This document shows, piece after piece, positions 36,800 to 50,915 of a stretch of 64,000 bases of DNA. The notes beneath the pieces were generated by a model. That model saw nothing but the letters and a program-made list of their open reading frames with translations, had not been told where the DNA came from and did no database searches. Each line of letters begins with the position of its first letter. The first letter of the stretch is position 1. The position numbers and the translations under genes are program-made. Origin of the DNA: Argopecten irradians (lineage: Eukaryota > Mollusca > Bivalvia > Pectinida > Pectinidae); contig NC_091134.1 of NCBI RefSeq assembly GCF_041381155.1, positions 58,993,467-59,057,466 of the forward strand. Reading direction: 5' to 3'.

Positions 36800-38049
36800 G
36801 TATGTAAATACATTTTTAGAAGAAAAAAATATTCAAATAATATCCATGTGTTTATTGAATTGAATTGAATCAATTTATGGTAATTTAAGCTGACTCATGA
36901 CAAATAGGTGCTAAAGAATGTTCATTATTTATATATGCAGGTAAGTCTGTAACAAACCGTTGATTAGAAATATCAATACCACGGCTAAAATGGTCATTGC
37001 TATGCAAAAATAAGTGTGTAAAAGGACCATGTCCAGGGTTTAGAATCGGACTGACCAGTATTGAAATATTCTGTATACATGTATATAAACACCAGTACTG
37101 TTATAACTAGAGTAGTTATGATTTAGCCGTGTATTTATTTATACTCTGAATTCCCATCGAACCTTAGCCGTTTTCGATTAAGCGGTTTGACTGGTTTGAC
37201 CTAGTTGTTCGTTCATGAATTACAGACGGACCTGGTGATTTTATATTGTTTTCAGACGAGCTTTGACAAAGCCCTCACAGGTTTGTATCATAAACTGCAG
37301 GTCCGTCAGGATTTATACATAAAATAATGACTTTTACAAACGGTCGAACTTGTTCCGAATAAACGAAAACGTCCCTTGACTCACGAGAGACCCTAGTCTA
37401 ACGGGAAGTAAACATGTATTATGATTTGTTACCAGATATATAGATATCTATATGTATTGACAAGAGAATATCTAAATAAAATGTAAACAACCACAGGTTA
37501 TTGTATACATGTATATCACAGAATTACAGTTTAAGAAATGTTCATATAAAATGAACACTATAATTTAATTTACATGTACATGTAGGTCGGGTTAAAACAC
37601 TATCAGGGCTTATGTAATGTACATATAGGCTAACATAGCGAAGAAAAAAATCGACAAATTATACACTAATATAGTGTGAATCAAATTTTTATTGAAAATA
37701 TGAAATGGATATATCTTAAACTATTTGGTACAAAGTCAAAGTGTCATAAACATAGAATGATGTAAAGCAAAATAAAAGGAGATGGGAAGCAGACATAATA
37801 GATTGTAAGCAGACAAATAAAAACATATTTATGCTGTAGAGGACAACCCAATGACATACTGACAGATTAATTGGGACTAGGTTACTGAATACAGTAGATT
37901 GACGTTGCCATAAAAGAAGATAGTTACCACAATCCACAGTCAGTAATCTATGTAAAGGCCAGAAACGCAACTGTGGTGGTTGGTGTGGTAAATTGAAATT
38001 GAGACGAATTTATCTACGTGGCCGCCACGTTGATCGTTTTCAGTCACTG
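36800..38049. other. No feature recognised
   Basis: AT-rich sequence, possibly intron 1 of the deiodinase gene. No coding or repeat signal that I can support. Confidence 0.4.
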
Positions 38050-38420
38050 GCACGTTGTATAGTGTGAAAGCATATGCCCTTTTATAGTGCTATATCACTG
38101 AAGCGAACCAAGCAACACAAGCCCACACACCACCGATCTACATTATATAGACAAAGGTCTAAACCAGTATCGCCCCCCACTCCTGAGAATTTGATGCGCT
38201 CAGCAGGAACAATAAATTTACCACTTTTATAGGACTTTTGATATAAGTACCTCAGTTCAGGGAAAGAATCCAGAGCCTACCTCAGTATCAAGGGACGAGC
38301 GCTTGACAGAAGGCGGTGTTAAGGGATACGTTAGGAAAAACAAAGTTAGATAAGAAGAGAAGATAACCTAAATTTAGTCGCCTTTAAAGATCATACAATA
38401 TAGGGGCAGCAGGTTCGTTT
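38050..38420 (-). repeat. Dispersed repeat, inverted relative to 237-590
   Basis: Reverse complement of this stretch matches 237-590 (shared CTATAAAAGTGGTA, GGAGTGGGG, TGTTGCTTGGT and CACTATAAAA blocks). It adjoins the fold-back repeat at 38426. Confidence 0.6.
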
Positions 38421-38425
38421 GTTTG

Positions 38426-38865
38426 TTTGATTAATTAACGTCCTATTAACGGCTAGGGTCATGTAAGGACGGCCTTCCATGTATGCGGCGTATTGCATGT
38501 ATGAAGTGTGAGGTGCGTATTTTGGGAAACTGCGGTATATTCGTGTTGTGTCTTCTTGTAAAGTGGAACTCTCGCCCTTTTTTCTTACGCCCTACCTGCA
38601 GGACCAATAGAAATTGATAAAGTGGACTTTACGTGTGTGGACAGGGTGTGGAATGTTGCTTGGTATATTCGGTGGTATGCTTCAGTATTATTTATAGCAC
38701 TTTAAAAAGGCAAGAGTTCCACAATACAAGAAGACACAACACAAATATACCGCAGTCTCCCAAAACACACTTCACACACTTCACATCGCATACATGAGAG
38801 GCCGTCCTTACATGACCCTGAATGTCAATAGGAAATTAATTAATCAATCAAACAAAGTATTTAAT
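38426..38865. repeat. Fold-back repeat with ~170-bp inverted arms
   Basis: The left arm (about 38426-38590) starts TTGTTTGTTTGATTAATTAA and contains CATGTAAGGACGGCCTTCCA; the right arm (about 38690-38865) is its reverse complement with about 85-90% similarity, ending TTAATCAATCAAACAAA. The arms enclose ~100 bp. Another copy of the right arm is at 590-760. This looks like a MITE-type element common to the region. Confidence 0.75.
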
Positions 38866-39071
38866 CCAACAGACAGTTGTTTGCCCAATTCTTTTCTTTT
38901 CTTTCTTCAACATTTGTTGATTCTTGTTGAAGTATTCTTTCCGTGAGAAACCTGGAAATTTTAAAAATTTGACGTGATAATTAATACTAATTTAAAAGCA
39001 GGAGATGATATACTTTTGACATAAGATACTTGGATTTTAAAAACATTTTGACTGAGTTTTTCTTTTCACAG

Positions 39072-39492
39072 ATATGACGTCACCAGCTGCAGAATGGTGG
39101 TGGAATCTACCAGTAGTCAGATGGATGGCGACATGTTTCCATTTACTTCGTCTTATTGTCATGCTTGTTGTAATGTCAGTGTTTATAGCAATGTTCAAAA
39201 TTCCATTTCTGGACAAATTTCTCATGGAACGTATGAAGAAATACGACTACCCCGGACTTAAGGACTTAGACATACGTCCGTCTTTCGCGATGATGAGGGA
39301 ACGTTTCTGGCCAATAGTATATGACACGTGGTTACGAGAGGCACAAGTTGGAGCGAAAGTTAAAGACACTGAATTGTTTAACCCTACGACGAAGTCCATG
39401 GTTAGTCTGTTGAGCTTCCAGCAGTCGGGACGACCTCTGGTATTAAACTTTGGTAGCTGCACCTGACCTTGTTTTATGGCAACGTTGGCTGA
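39072..39492 (+). CDS. DIO: Iodothyronine deiodinase, N-terminal part with selenocysteine codon, cut by gap
   Basis: After an acceptor (TTTTCACAG) the ATG at 39074 opens 130 codons ending LVLNFGSCT, then TGA at 39464-39466, then codons for PCFMATLA up to the gap. NFGSCT-U-P-x-F is the deiodinase active-site signature, so the TGA is read as selenocysteine (Sec131). Residues about 22-45 (LLRLIVMLVVMSVFIAMFKI) form a single N-terminal membrane anchor, and the thioredoxin-fold starts after it. Deiodinases remove iodine from iodothyronines at a membrane-anchored reductive site. The exon is cut at 39492 by N bases; the rest of the domain and the 3' UTR SECIS element are not in the window. Start choice: the first ATG after the acceptor, with no upstream in-frame coding evidence. 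Confidence 0.9.
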
Positions 39493-39502
39493 NNNNNNNN
39501 NN
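39493..39502. other. Assembly gap (10 N)
   Basis: Ten N bases separate the deiodinase exon from the first base of duplicated-block copy 2. The join happens exactly at both features' edges. Confidence 1.
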
Positions 39503-42468
39503 GAGGGACTAACCTCGACAGAAGAGACGAATTCTCAACATATCCTATAGCTATTGGTTTCATAATTGACTATAAACCTGTAGTGGAAAGATGAAAGATT
39601 ACGAATGGCAGTGGACTTTATTTTAGCGGCGAAACTCAGTGGGAAACTGCGACCCGGTGCTCGTATGTAATTATAAGCCTCTGAAAGTTGTAATATGTTT
39701 GTAATGTACCTGAAAGTGGCCAAGTAGTCCGAAATGTGAGGGGGTAATATGAGTACATTTGTTGTGTTTGACCAGATTACACGACATTGTTGTGTTTGAT
39801 TAGTATTTGGGGTCTTTTCTGTATTAGTCTCATATTATTAACGTGGTCTATATTGTCATATGAACAGAGGCTCCTCTGCACTTACATTGCCTCAGTTACA
39901 CGTAGCGTTCTATATACTCCACTTTCACTTTCTCAGCTCCGTTTTTGTTTGAAATTTCCACTCACTCATATATGGCTACTCCGTGAGCACACGTGACTTT
40001 CAGAGAATTGAATTAAGATTCAAGATTAGGAGATTACTTTCATACGACGAATTAATCTATTGGCGTCATGTATGAAATAGATATGGGCCTAGTCCGTCCA
40101 TATTTGGTTAATGAAAATAATGTTATAATTTGTCAATTCACCAATGTGCAATTGCAAACTAAACATTATCCTTTGTAAATGATACAAGTTAAGCTGTAAT
40201 GTTTACCTTTCGACTGTAGGGGACTTTATTTTTAAATCATACTACACAGGGGAAAAATGTCACGAATGTGAGAGGGTCAAGTCCCCGTGTTAAATGTTGT
40301 TCCGCGTTTTCACCCTTGCTTGCTACTTTTGTATCGATCTTCTATTTATGGCTCAATTTACCATGCCGTTCTGCGGTGTGGCTCTCACATTCATATCGTC
40401 ACGAATATCTAATTACGTTTGTCCTGCCATCCATGGGTTAACTCCTAATTACTCAATCAAATGCAATGGTTATTAATTGTAACACTCATAAAGCCTAGGT
40501 CTATCCTTGAATCGATTTTATTCTTGGCAAAGGGAAGAGTTTTTAAGCAACCACTCCATACACCATATCCTTTTTAATGGTCTTGACCTCTCAAACAACA
40601 AAGTTTCAATACATTTTTTGATGGAACACGACAAAATAACGAGTAGGAAGTCAAAAGCGCAGTGTTTGAGGAAGGATCTCAACAACTTAAATTTTTGCAT
40701 GTTTCAAAACACTAAACGCCCAAGCATGCATTAACCACAATGTATACTACTATAGGCATACTTTTACCAAGTATCTTGTCTCTGTCTTTTGAAGTAACTT
40801 CCTGACGTGGTCCCTGTGTGTATTGGGTTCTTCGGTCCCTTTGGACTTAGTACCAAGTCCCACCTATTAAGTCCCTCACATGATATCGTAAGGTAAACTC
40901 CTCGAGGTTCCCCTCTGAAAACCTACTGCGGTTGCTTCAAAAAACTGTACGTATTTAATGCTGGAGAGAGGATATTTCTATAAATAACCTATTACGGAGT
41001 AGTATTCAAACCACATTTTTTTTGATGGCGCTCAAAGCTAGTATATTGAACTAAATATCTTTCCATGTAACTGCCAATTTCTCGTCTAGGAAAGATTCCG
41101 AATTATCGCCCTGACCCAGTTCGAGGAGCGTCAACAGTCTTTGGGCTTCATCGCAACCGGATAATTGTCGTGACTAATCAGTTTCCTTCTTTGAGGTTCT
41201 CATCCAGGATACTTGGTACCCTCATCTTCACATGGTAACCTGTCTTTTTTTAAATAAACTTTCTCCATGTACGGTGAATATCTAGTCGGCACTTCCTTTC
41301 TCCCAGAAAATCATTCATAGATATGGTTTCCATCTCGGGTCTCTTTTCCAGGAGAACCCACAATATGCCTCCCGAAAACATCCCCTCCGTTTGGGGAGCT
41401 TCTTCAGTTAGACACGCCCCAGCACCCCCCTTCCCCCGAGCGGTTTTCAAATGCATTTCACACCGTTCGTCTGCGAGGGGGTCCAACTTTGTTGGGGAAG
41501 GTCTGGATTCCTCTTGTATAGAAGGGAGACCAGGGGAACCCAGCGTTGGCTCTGGCTCTGAATCAATGTTTGGCGGTTTGGATTTCCGCGCGAAAATTTA
41601 TCATAAAAGTCACGGGGAATATGGTCATAGAAGCGGAGACAGAATATATTGGTGTGAATCAGGAGAAAATTATATAAAATTTACCCCTACCCCTGTGGGC
41701 ACACCTATTACAAGTGTCCATTACCTATTTCATGGTCCCCTTTGAGTCATAATTTTACTGAAAGTCTTTTGCATGTATTCGTACTACGGACATTTAACGG
41801 CCTCATTTTCTTCACAATCAGTCATCAGAATACCCTGGTCTAGGTTATTTCTGATTTCTGTGTAATTCTTCTGCTTTCTTTTTTCCGAGGGATCGAATCC
41901 TTCTTCTTCTGCTATTGTATGGTAAAAGAATTCCATCGTCTTTCTTCCAAAGAATCCGTCCTTCGGTCATTCAGTTAGCCATTTTTCACTCTTGATCTTT
42001 AGTGCTTGGTACAACATTAGGAATATCCTTTTGTGTCGTGTCGTCCTTTTCTGTCTTCTTTTCTCTTTACCTCCAAAAGTTTCTTCGAACGTCAGGTTTT
42101 TATTCTGGACTTCTCTTCGCCCTCTTTCCAATTTCTTGCCGACGGTCACTCTTCCGGTTTGCGTTTTCCTCTCGAATCGAAATAGAGCGGTCCCCTATAG
42201 ATGCCGTTTTTTCTATCGGTTCCGTGACACGATCCTCCCATATGTCTACGCTGTCATATTATCAATTCACAATTTTCAAATGAATGAAAAATTCCATATG
42301 GATAAGCATGTTTTGTGGGGCTTCTGTGTCATCTCTTACCATAAACGCCTATTTTGTAATCAAATCGCTGTGTTTAATTAGTTTTTTTGTTAATGTCCTA
42401 GAGTATGTTTACCATACAGTAGTGTTTTGCCCGAGTATGTGTTTACCGTATCTTGGTATTTAGGTTAG
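39503..42468. other. Noisy, insertion-rich stretch resembling unpolished reads
   Basis: Against copy 1 (9224-11650, 2427 bp) this stretch is 2966 bp, about 22% longer, through scattered one- to several-base insertions, many in runs. Identity returns abruptly at GTGTAGGGCAAATTAATATC. Such insertion-dominated noise with sharp ends suits raw long-read consensus at a low-coverage contig end rather than evolution. The minus-strand exon of the 473-aa gene lies here (about 42215-40745) in disrupted form. Confidence 0.8.
40745..42215 (-). pseudogene. Disrupted second copy of exon 1 of the 473-aa gene
   Basis: Short segments match the intact exon at 11472-10248 (for example the stretch 41461-41600 is almost identical to 10830-10940), but many frame changes break it up. 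The intact exon in copy 1 shows the true reading frame. The disruptions coincide with the noisy stretch, so I read them as sequencing errors rather than gene decay. There is no matching exon 2 in the right contig. Confidence 0.6.
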
Positions 42469-43249
42469 TGTAGGGCAAATTAATATCCCGAGAATGTCAA
42501 CGCGTCGCTTCTGTAGTCCAGACAAATATTCATTTCTCGACGATTTCCTTGGTCAGGTGGAAATTTGAAGAGCAATGGGATTGAAAGTAATCGAGCTTGT
42601 CTTCAAAGTATTAGCTGGATGAAACACCACTCGAAAAAGATCCTAAATGCGTTGTCCAAATTATTTCTAAGTTATTACGCTGTCGTATGTATTCGAATAT
42701 TTACTTATCCAGATGTTTTTTTCCACTGGTGATGTAGGATGTCCAGAGGAATTCAATACGAGCCAGGTTTAATGTCTATTTTCATCGCCTATTGTCCACA
42801 TATCATTCTTGCCTGGTAATGAAGAACCGCGTATGTGCAGACTATTAGCATGTGAAAGTGTTTCTCTCGGACCAATATTAATCAACTTGTAACAAATCAA
42901 ATAATGCTAAATTGAAACGATAATAAGCGTCCGCTGAGCACGCGACAAAGTGTAATTTTGAACACACCTGTCTAAAGTTTTTACCAACGGATTTACTTAT
43001 CTGTACATACACAGGTGTTGTGATGTGATGAGTCTCCTAATTGGCTCTCTTTGAAGTCCATTGTCTCCGAAGTCATAAATAGTTTTGCATCGTTGCCAAG
43101 TCGTCGGTTCGATATTGGGAGTGAGATAAAAATCCACATAGAATCAGACCTGTTAACATTGCTCTTCACCATCAGAACAGGGCCCTCTTCTAGCCGTAAG
43201 TGTCACATGTTTCTCTGATACACAATACCGGAGCTCAGGTGCAACGAGT

Positions 43250-44175
43250 AAGACATCTCTGTATACGATCTGTAATTCTAACACATGATAAACCGCTCAC
43301 CCCCTAGAAAGTAAAATCTGTGTTTTGACACACCACCGCCACATTCTAGTCCGATATATATCCATACACTCCCTCATTACTTTATCTATCTGTTTTAATA
43401 ACAGTTTTAAGCGCTTACATGTCAGAACCAGTACCTAGGCACATTTGGTCTTAGCTTTAACACAAGTGCCACTTTTATATTTTGGTGTTTGCTTGATCAA
43501 GTTGATATTGACATTATCACGATCCTAAATTGTAACATATTTCTTCGTGAATTTGTAATACTGTTGACGGCTTTAATAATTACTCTAACTAACCTTCGGC
43601 TAATAATGACTATAGATTAATTGGAGAAGTGCAATCGTATAACCGAGTTAAGAGCTACAGCTAACATTGTACATCGTAATCGATTCGAGCAGTGCTGCAT
43701 TATACATACCTAGGTAAGGCTACACAGTTATAGCTCTCTTTATGATATCTATCGTACAACTGGTTTTATAGAAACTTATGGGTATATCTTCTTTAGAACA
43801 AATTGTTGTTTTTACAGGAAATCTTTAAAGTCATTAATAACAGCTCGTACGATTCAGGACCCCATTTGAGAAAAATCAGCAGAGCAATTTGTACGCGTTT
43901 TAGTAATGTCTATTATATACCCTAATCAGCAGATATGGCTCAGTGATCCTGATATTTTACAGATGTTAGGCCAGTTTAGACTAGTAGGTCAAAGTAATGG
44001 AGATAAGTTCTTTCTTTGTGAGGTAAATCAATTTCCAATTTATATGTGGACACAAGCGATAACTGAATGGAACTCTAGGTCAAGTCAGGGACTATTCATA
44101 CACGAGAAAAGGTCCAGTTTATTCTTATTAAAGTCAGAAAATGACTTAAATTTTTCTAATATAGATTTCATTACA
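43250..44175. other. Second noisy stretch within copy 2
   Basis: About 928 bp here align to about 800 bp of copy 1 (12424-13224), with the same scattered-insertion pattern and sharp return to near identity at ATTGGCAGCTGGATTTAC. Confidence 0.7.
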
Positions 44176-47100
44176 TTGGCAGCTGGATTTACTTCGATTA
44201 TGATCATTGTGTTGACATTATTATGCCTATCCTAAAGGCTAAGCTGGTTCCCCAAAATTCGGCACATTTTTGATAGTTATATAGATTGTATGTTTGTTTT
44301 AAGAACATTTAGATGTTAAGTTCAGGTTACCCAATTATCTCTCAGATGTTTTCAATAAGCCTATATGAACGTGATTTTAGTTATTTCACAAGGACAAACT
44401 AAGATGAGAAACTTTGTCCTTTTTAACGGATATAATTCTTGCATCAATAAATACATGAAATTGTTTATTGTTGTACTGGCACCTCAGTACAAATTCAAAT
44501 GAAGGAAGAATCATTTCATGTTTTTACCTCCTGTTACCATTTGTCTATACTAAAACAGCCTTAACATGTATTACATAAATAATGAGTGTAGAACACCGTC
44601 ATTAAATAATATTGACTTTAAACTCAATGTCAAAATTTGAAAAAAAGCAAATTTGATAACTTGGTATTTAAAGTTTGTATGGATCAAATATCATCAATCT
44701 ATTAGAATTTGCATCTCCTTTAAAATTTTACAATGTATAAACCTAAAAAACGACGAAGTTGCATTTATTGCTATGAGGTAGATGGATAGTTTTCAACTAA
44801 TTTTAAAGTTTTGAATGGGTCAGGAAATGCTAAGTTATCAATATTTTTTTCCGATTTGAAATAAACGATGACGTATCATTTTTGTTATAGAACTGTTTGT
44901 TATAAACACCATTGGTATTGAGAGCATAGATGTCAATTAAAATGTGCAGTGGTTGAATGCAAGGGTATAAATACACATGGTTATTTATTGCCGAGATGGC
45001 AGATGAGACCTTGATTACTACGTAACGTTTATAGATGATTACATTTTGTTGACTCGCATTGAAATCATTTCTATAGCCTATCTATATGTGTCTGGTGAGG
45101 TGTATGTATATAAACAATCATAAAGGTGGCTATTTAAACCTGTCAAAGTGTAAAATTAATCATGCGCGATCTATTATTATCATTGGGGAAGTAAATCAGA
45201 AAGTTTAATACTGTACAGCAAAGTCAATATTTAGAGATTAAACGATTTTCTTTAGAAACGTTTACAAAGAATAGCTGAGTGTGAAAACTACTGGTTCCCA
45301 TATGTGTTGGATATGACACAATGTCTACCCCATCGGTTTATATTGACACGGTACTGAATGTCGTGTGTCGTAATATTACCATCTTATAGACTAGGCAGAT
45401 AAGTCATTTCACAAATACAGCCTGTAAAGTGTACGAAGTTGTGTATTGAAACATGTGGCATACTTACGCGCAATGGGATTTCCTCAAGGCAATAAAACTC
45501 GGTTGTTTGGATATAGATATTTAAATTCAATAGAGCAGCATGAAGGTATTATTAATAAATAGCAATGTAAACATATGTCAGACATCAAATATTTATATGT
45601 GTCATGTACATTTTCCTTCTCTTAATAGCATTTTCTATTCAAGAATTACCAGATAAACACATTAAGTATTAAAGCTATTATTTTGTATATTGTTAGGTTC
45701 ATATATTTTGAAAGGTTATTCTAAATGCATAATCTTTGATAGCGTACGTTGGAAATATGGATGCTAGTTATTTCTTTCAAAACCTTAAATCATTTTATTT
45801 CCTCTTGTATACCGTGATATTCATACCTTTAGGCAAGTTGTCTGATTTATTTCATTTTGTATCATCTTATTATCAACAATCTTCGTCTCTAACAACTTTG
45901 GCGTGTTCTACAGGATGGACAATGAACATTTCTCTTTACAGAGATACCTTGGTCATTTGTATGACTCTCTGATGCTGGATTGGTTTTGAGTGGTGGGTGG
46001 GGTTTATATAATAAATATTAAACATACGGGTCCGTCTCTATTGGCAAAGGTTGTGGTTTAACGCATTGAACAGGTAAACATGATCTAGACAGAATCTGGA
46101 AATGAAAGTCAAGAGCATATCATATGAAGCTCTCTGGTTATGTATTTTATCAGTATATATTCAAGTTTGAATTAACATGGCGATTATGGAAATACGTGCC
46201 ATGGATGAATCATTATTTCATTATTTGAACAAATCTATCATCATGTAGGAAAGCTTGTTTGTTTTATTTACTGTTGTCAAGTCTTTAAATGTTGAAATTA
46301 AAAATAGGAAGACATGGGTTCGACCGAACTGTTGTGGGTAGGATGATTTCGATTGTTTAGGTAGACTGCAATCTGAAGACATTTTAACAAAAACAAACAT
46401 GGCATTGAAATAGATTGTGAATATACATTAAAATGGATATATTATAAAAGTGACATCTAAAGTTATAGACGTGGGTGCTGGGAATATAATAGCTAAAGTT
46501 GTACAAATAGTTTATAGATTTCATTACCACCGCGAGACATGCGTTTTAATCAACACTCATGTAACTGAGACGAGGGAACACAAAATTACAAAAGTAATTA
46601 TCTTGTCATATGCCATACATTTAAAAGCAGTTAGCAGTCGATATATACTATATGACGATATCGCGTTTCATTTTAGGTCAAAATCCTCTGAAAACTCAGA
46701 TAAATAGTTAATAAGAACTAACGGTAGATGACTATCTCGAAGTCTGATTAATTCTTTCGTGGCGGATTAGCGATAAGGCAATTTCCCCAAATTGCACTTT
46801 CAAATGTCAGTAAAACTTGAAAATATTATATAGATATACGTGTATATAAAGACCTATTGCTATCATACAATAAAGAGTAGGTAGGCAGATAACTATGTAA
46901 TCAAATATAACCCAATGACTAAAGCCTTTACAAGCCATACAAGTTAATTATTTCAGTACACTGTTGATTTGTTTGTCTCCTTCATGGTTTAGTTGGCAAA
47001 ATGATTTGTTAAATTAAAAATTATTATGTCTTCTAAATAAACTTCTGTATTTACCCAGTTTCAAAAACTGTTAATTCTCTTGGTTTGATGAATTAAATTG

Positions 47101-50100
47101 ATGATAACATCATAAGTCAAATGTAAATTATTGTTAATAATACCAAATATGTGATATTTATCAACGTACGAAATCGGTATACATACCAAATATGGACACA
47201 TATCAGCTTTTATGTGAAGCTCGATAGAGTTATCCCCCTTCTTATCAAATGGGTAGTTGTGACTTACATATATATTCAAAATAACATCAAACATCAATAG
47301 ATAATGAGGTGTCGTCATAAGTCAATGATTATCATAGACCGGTAATGTTTAAAGTCCATTCTGAGGCTGAAAGTCTTCAAAATATTGGATGTTGTACTTA
47401 TGGATGAAAAATGTCTTAAATTAGTTTTTTTTTCTTTTTCATATATTAGCACAGCTATTGAAATCGTTCAGTATTAAATTTCAGAGTGAAATACAGTGTA
47501 TGCACAAATATAACAAGGCGAAGTCACTGGGTATCAGGCGTACTGTAGATAAATTTTTATTTATCCGTTTGGTCTAGTATTGATAAATCACCTGTTGATA
47601 TACAGTGTGTATGATAGTTAAGTCATTTTCATTTCATTTCCCAAGAAAAAAAATAAAAATAATAAATAAATGACTTACATAGGAGGAAATGTATATGAAA
47701 TAAAATGCCCTGAACATAGCTTGTTTTGTTTCCTTGTACCTAATTATGGCTTTGTGCTCTAAAGTTAAGAACAAAGAAAAATATTGTAATGACTTATTCT
47801 CTCTCTGGAGAACACATATCTGGTAAAATATCAACCTATACTTTGTATTTACTGTATATATATCAACATTTTGTCGGTTTTCAGTAAAACCAGACATTGT
47901 TTCATAAATAAATTTAAACTTTGTTAAAACTTTTTTTATTCAAATATCAAAAGTGAATAAATCATTGAATCAACCTACATGTAAGCTTACACTTTATATT
48001 TGCGGACAGTTAATTCTCAGGAAGACATCAAAGCTTTGGTATAATTGAATAAAATAAATGTATTATTGACCACTAATCACTCCCATAACACGAGAGTCGA
48101 ATGGTCTGCCTTTTTTTCGGACATCATTGTGCTGACTGTCGACTCTCATTTCCAAAGGCTTATTTCTTTGATGTATTAAAATCTGTTGTCGGGACAGTAG
48201 CACAGACCATTCAGGCACGTTTAATAGCTATTTAAATAACCAAGGTCAGATCAAATGTAATGTTATCGTGCCATATATGACGATTCTATTTTTATTATTT
48301 TTGTTTTGAATAGGGATTATACTAATTTATTATTTATGTCATTATAAACAGGTTTATTATGAAATGTTACGGGTGGGATATTAACTAAACATTTGTGAAT
48401 TCATTCCAGTATATCACAAAGCGTTTTTACACATACGCATCAATGGTTTTAAATCGAAACCATCTCACTCGCTACCCGTGAGAAATCAAATATGAAGGTT
48501 GAAATTGAAGGTTGCATTTAGGAATAAATACAATTGATCTTTTGCATCCTTCAACAACAGAAACTCAATAATCAGACAATGTGAATAGCTGTGTTTAGAA
48601 AAAGAAAGACACTTTCATAAACATAGATACGTGGACTATTTGCCACTCAGATAAATATAATTCCATAAATCATGATGGAAATTATTTCCGACGGCTTACA
48701 CAATGGCTATTGTATTGATTAGATATGATACTGAAAGTGTTTCTAGATTTCTCAATGACACCAGAATAGACAGCTTTGTGACTGTTTGTATGGTGTCAGA
48801 GATAACATTCTCAAATGGGACAGGAAGGAATTCAATCCGGACTTTACCCGCAACTTAGCATTGTTAGAAAATTTTGATTAAATCCGTCTGATAATGATAC
48901 TAAGTGGGCGATTTGTAATGTAGCTTTTACTTCTGTGTTATAGTTAAACGTACGGGAATTTTATTTTCTGGTGTCTGTTATTCATCATAGGATATACAAT
49001 ATCACACTAGCTGAGATGGGTTACATTTTCTCCGATATTTGTCAGGGCAGAGCTGTTATAAAAAATACACCAAATAGCAATGAACGACTTTCAATATCGT
49101 TAGACAAAAAGGATATAAAACCAACGGACCGATACCGTTCATTGGACTGTATCAATCACGTGTATCGCCATGGAGACTTATCTAAACAGTCTACACCACG
49201 ACTTCCGGTAATTCTACCAAAAACATTATCAACAAGGAAGGGACCCCTGGTGTTGTACTCCGAAACATTGTGTAATAGGAAGTGTGGTTTAAAGGACAGT
49301 AAAACACACCAACATTACGGTTTGTAACTGCAAAACGTTTATTTCCAGGTGTTTTACCCTCCAGACATCGTGTGTCGAAGACGATTTGTTGTTTTAGCAA
49401 TGATAAAATAAACACTGAGCAAATCTGGAATGGAGAAACACATGAACATAAAAAGCTGGTAAACATCCTGGAGAGACTAATCACAGTAATGACTAGGAAA
49501 ATACGTACTGGACGTCATCAATACAGTGCTATCGGTGCTCCTGAGGACATTTTACTTACAGTTTTTGTATATTTATGGATAAAAGACATGGATACCTTGG
49601 TTATGATATTGATTCAATCTGTGTAATTGCAATTTAAATCAACTGGATAGCACAGAAAACATAACAGGAGAAATCCTAGAACTTACTATTGCATCATTCA
49701 AAATAGTTCCTACTTCTGTTATGTGGTTTACCTGGAACGTTAGGAATACTTTAACCTTTTGACGGACTCGTTTGTTACGTAATAAAGACTACGATAAACG
49801 CTGTGTTCATAATATGTAAGCTTTTGAAAGACTTGATTTTTAAGGTTCGTCTGATTATTACTAAACTTTTGCATTGAAAACAAGTTTTACTGCTTAATTG
49901 AATTTTAATGCATTTTCCATAAAACATATATTTTCAACATTTTGTTTTCTTTCAGTCAAACCAGACATTATGTCATAAATAGAATTAAACTATGGCTTTA
50001 ATAAAACATTGTAAGTCAAAAATAAAAAATGGGTAAATCATTGAATCGCAATACAAACGAAAGCTGACTGTAAAGGTATGGAATTAACAATAAAAATGAA

Positions 50101-50915
50101 TCCCGTGGGATGATCACGTAATTATAATAGTTTTTGTTTTCATTCGTGATTTATTTGTTTAACAAAACACAAAAGTATCTTGACTTAACAGGAAAATTTT
50201 ATTTGTCGAATTATAATTTCAAACTCAATCATATTCAAACTAGACCTGACTTATCGGCCTTCAAACAGAAAATCAGTGTGATTAATTTATCCATTGGTTT
50301 TGTTTTAATATTTTCATTGTAAACATACTGCGTTTTATTGTCATTTCAATATTTATTCACTCTTCTTTACAATGTGTCTGTTTTATAACAGTTCCCAATG
50401 TATCCACTAATGTATCCCTGTAAACATATCTGCATTAGTATATGACAACATTTATGTATATTTTGCTGAATATGACACGTAAAACATATAGATTACATTA
50501 TGTGTGTAATGTTACATAGCTTGTGAACCTTGAGAGAGGCCTGATTACTAACAAAATGGATATCATCTGTATCTTTTTTAATATCTGGAATCATTTCAAA
50601 TATTTTAATGTAAAGGATTATTGCAAGTTAGCACTAGACAATTTAACAAAGTTGTGTGTATATATACAGAAAGCAGAAAGCATTCTAAAACAAACGAATT
50701 GGTTTTTTTTATGAAAGTGTTATTATCTTTTGTGCAACTCGTATCAATTAAGTGTAAACTTTATTATCGTGACAAAAATTCTTCTAGAATAATTGATTAA
50801 TTTGTGATGTGTTATTTGCTCACAAAGAATCGTAACGATCAATAAGAATCTTCTGTATCGTGATTGACACACAAAAAAATAGTGTCTCTAGACAAAATGG
50901 CGGCGATGATAAGTT
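44176..50915. other. Gene-poor part of copy 2
   Basis: Near-identical to 13225-20060 with small indels, including a ~92-bp segment present only in copy 1 (after TTTCCCC, near 46785 here). No gene recognised. Confidence 0.5.

Noticed and set aside
39464-39466. TGA as the true end of the deiodinase frame
   Set aside because: It falls exactly at the Sec position of the GSCT-U-P motif and the following codons continue the family sequence.
43906-44235. 109-aa open frame with a hydrophobic C-terminus in copy 2
   Set aside because: It exists only in the noisy stretch; the clean counterpart in copy 1 (about 12990-13275) is not open in this frame. It is most likely produced by inserted bases.
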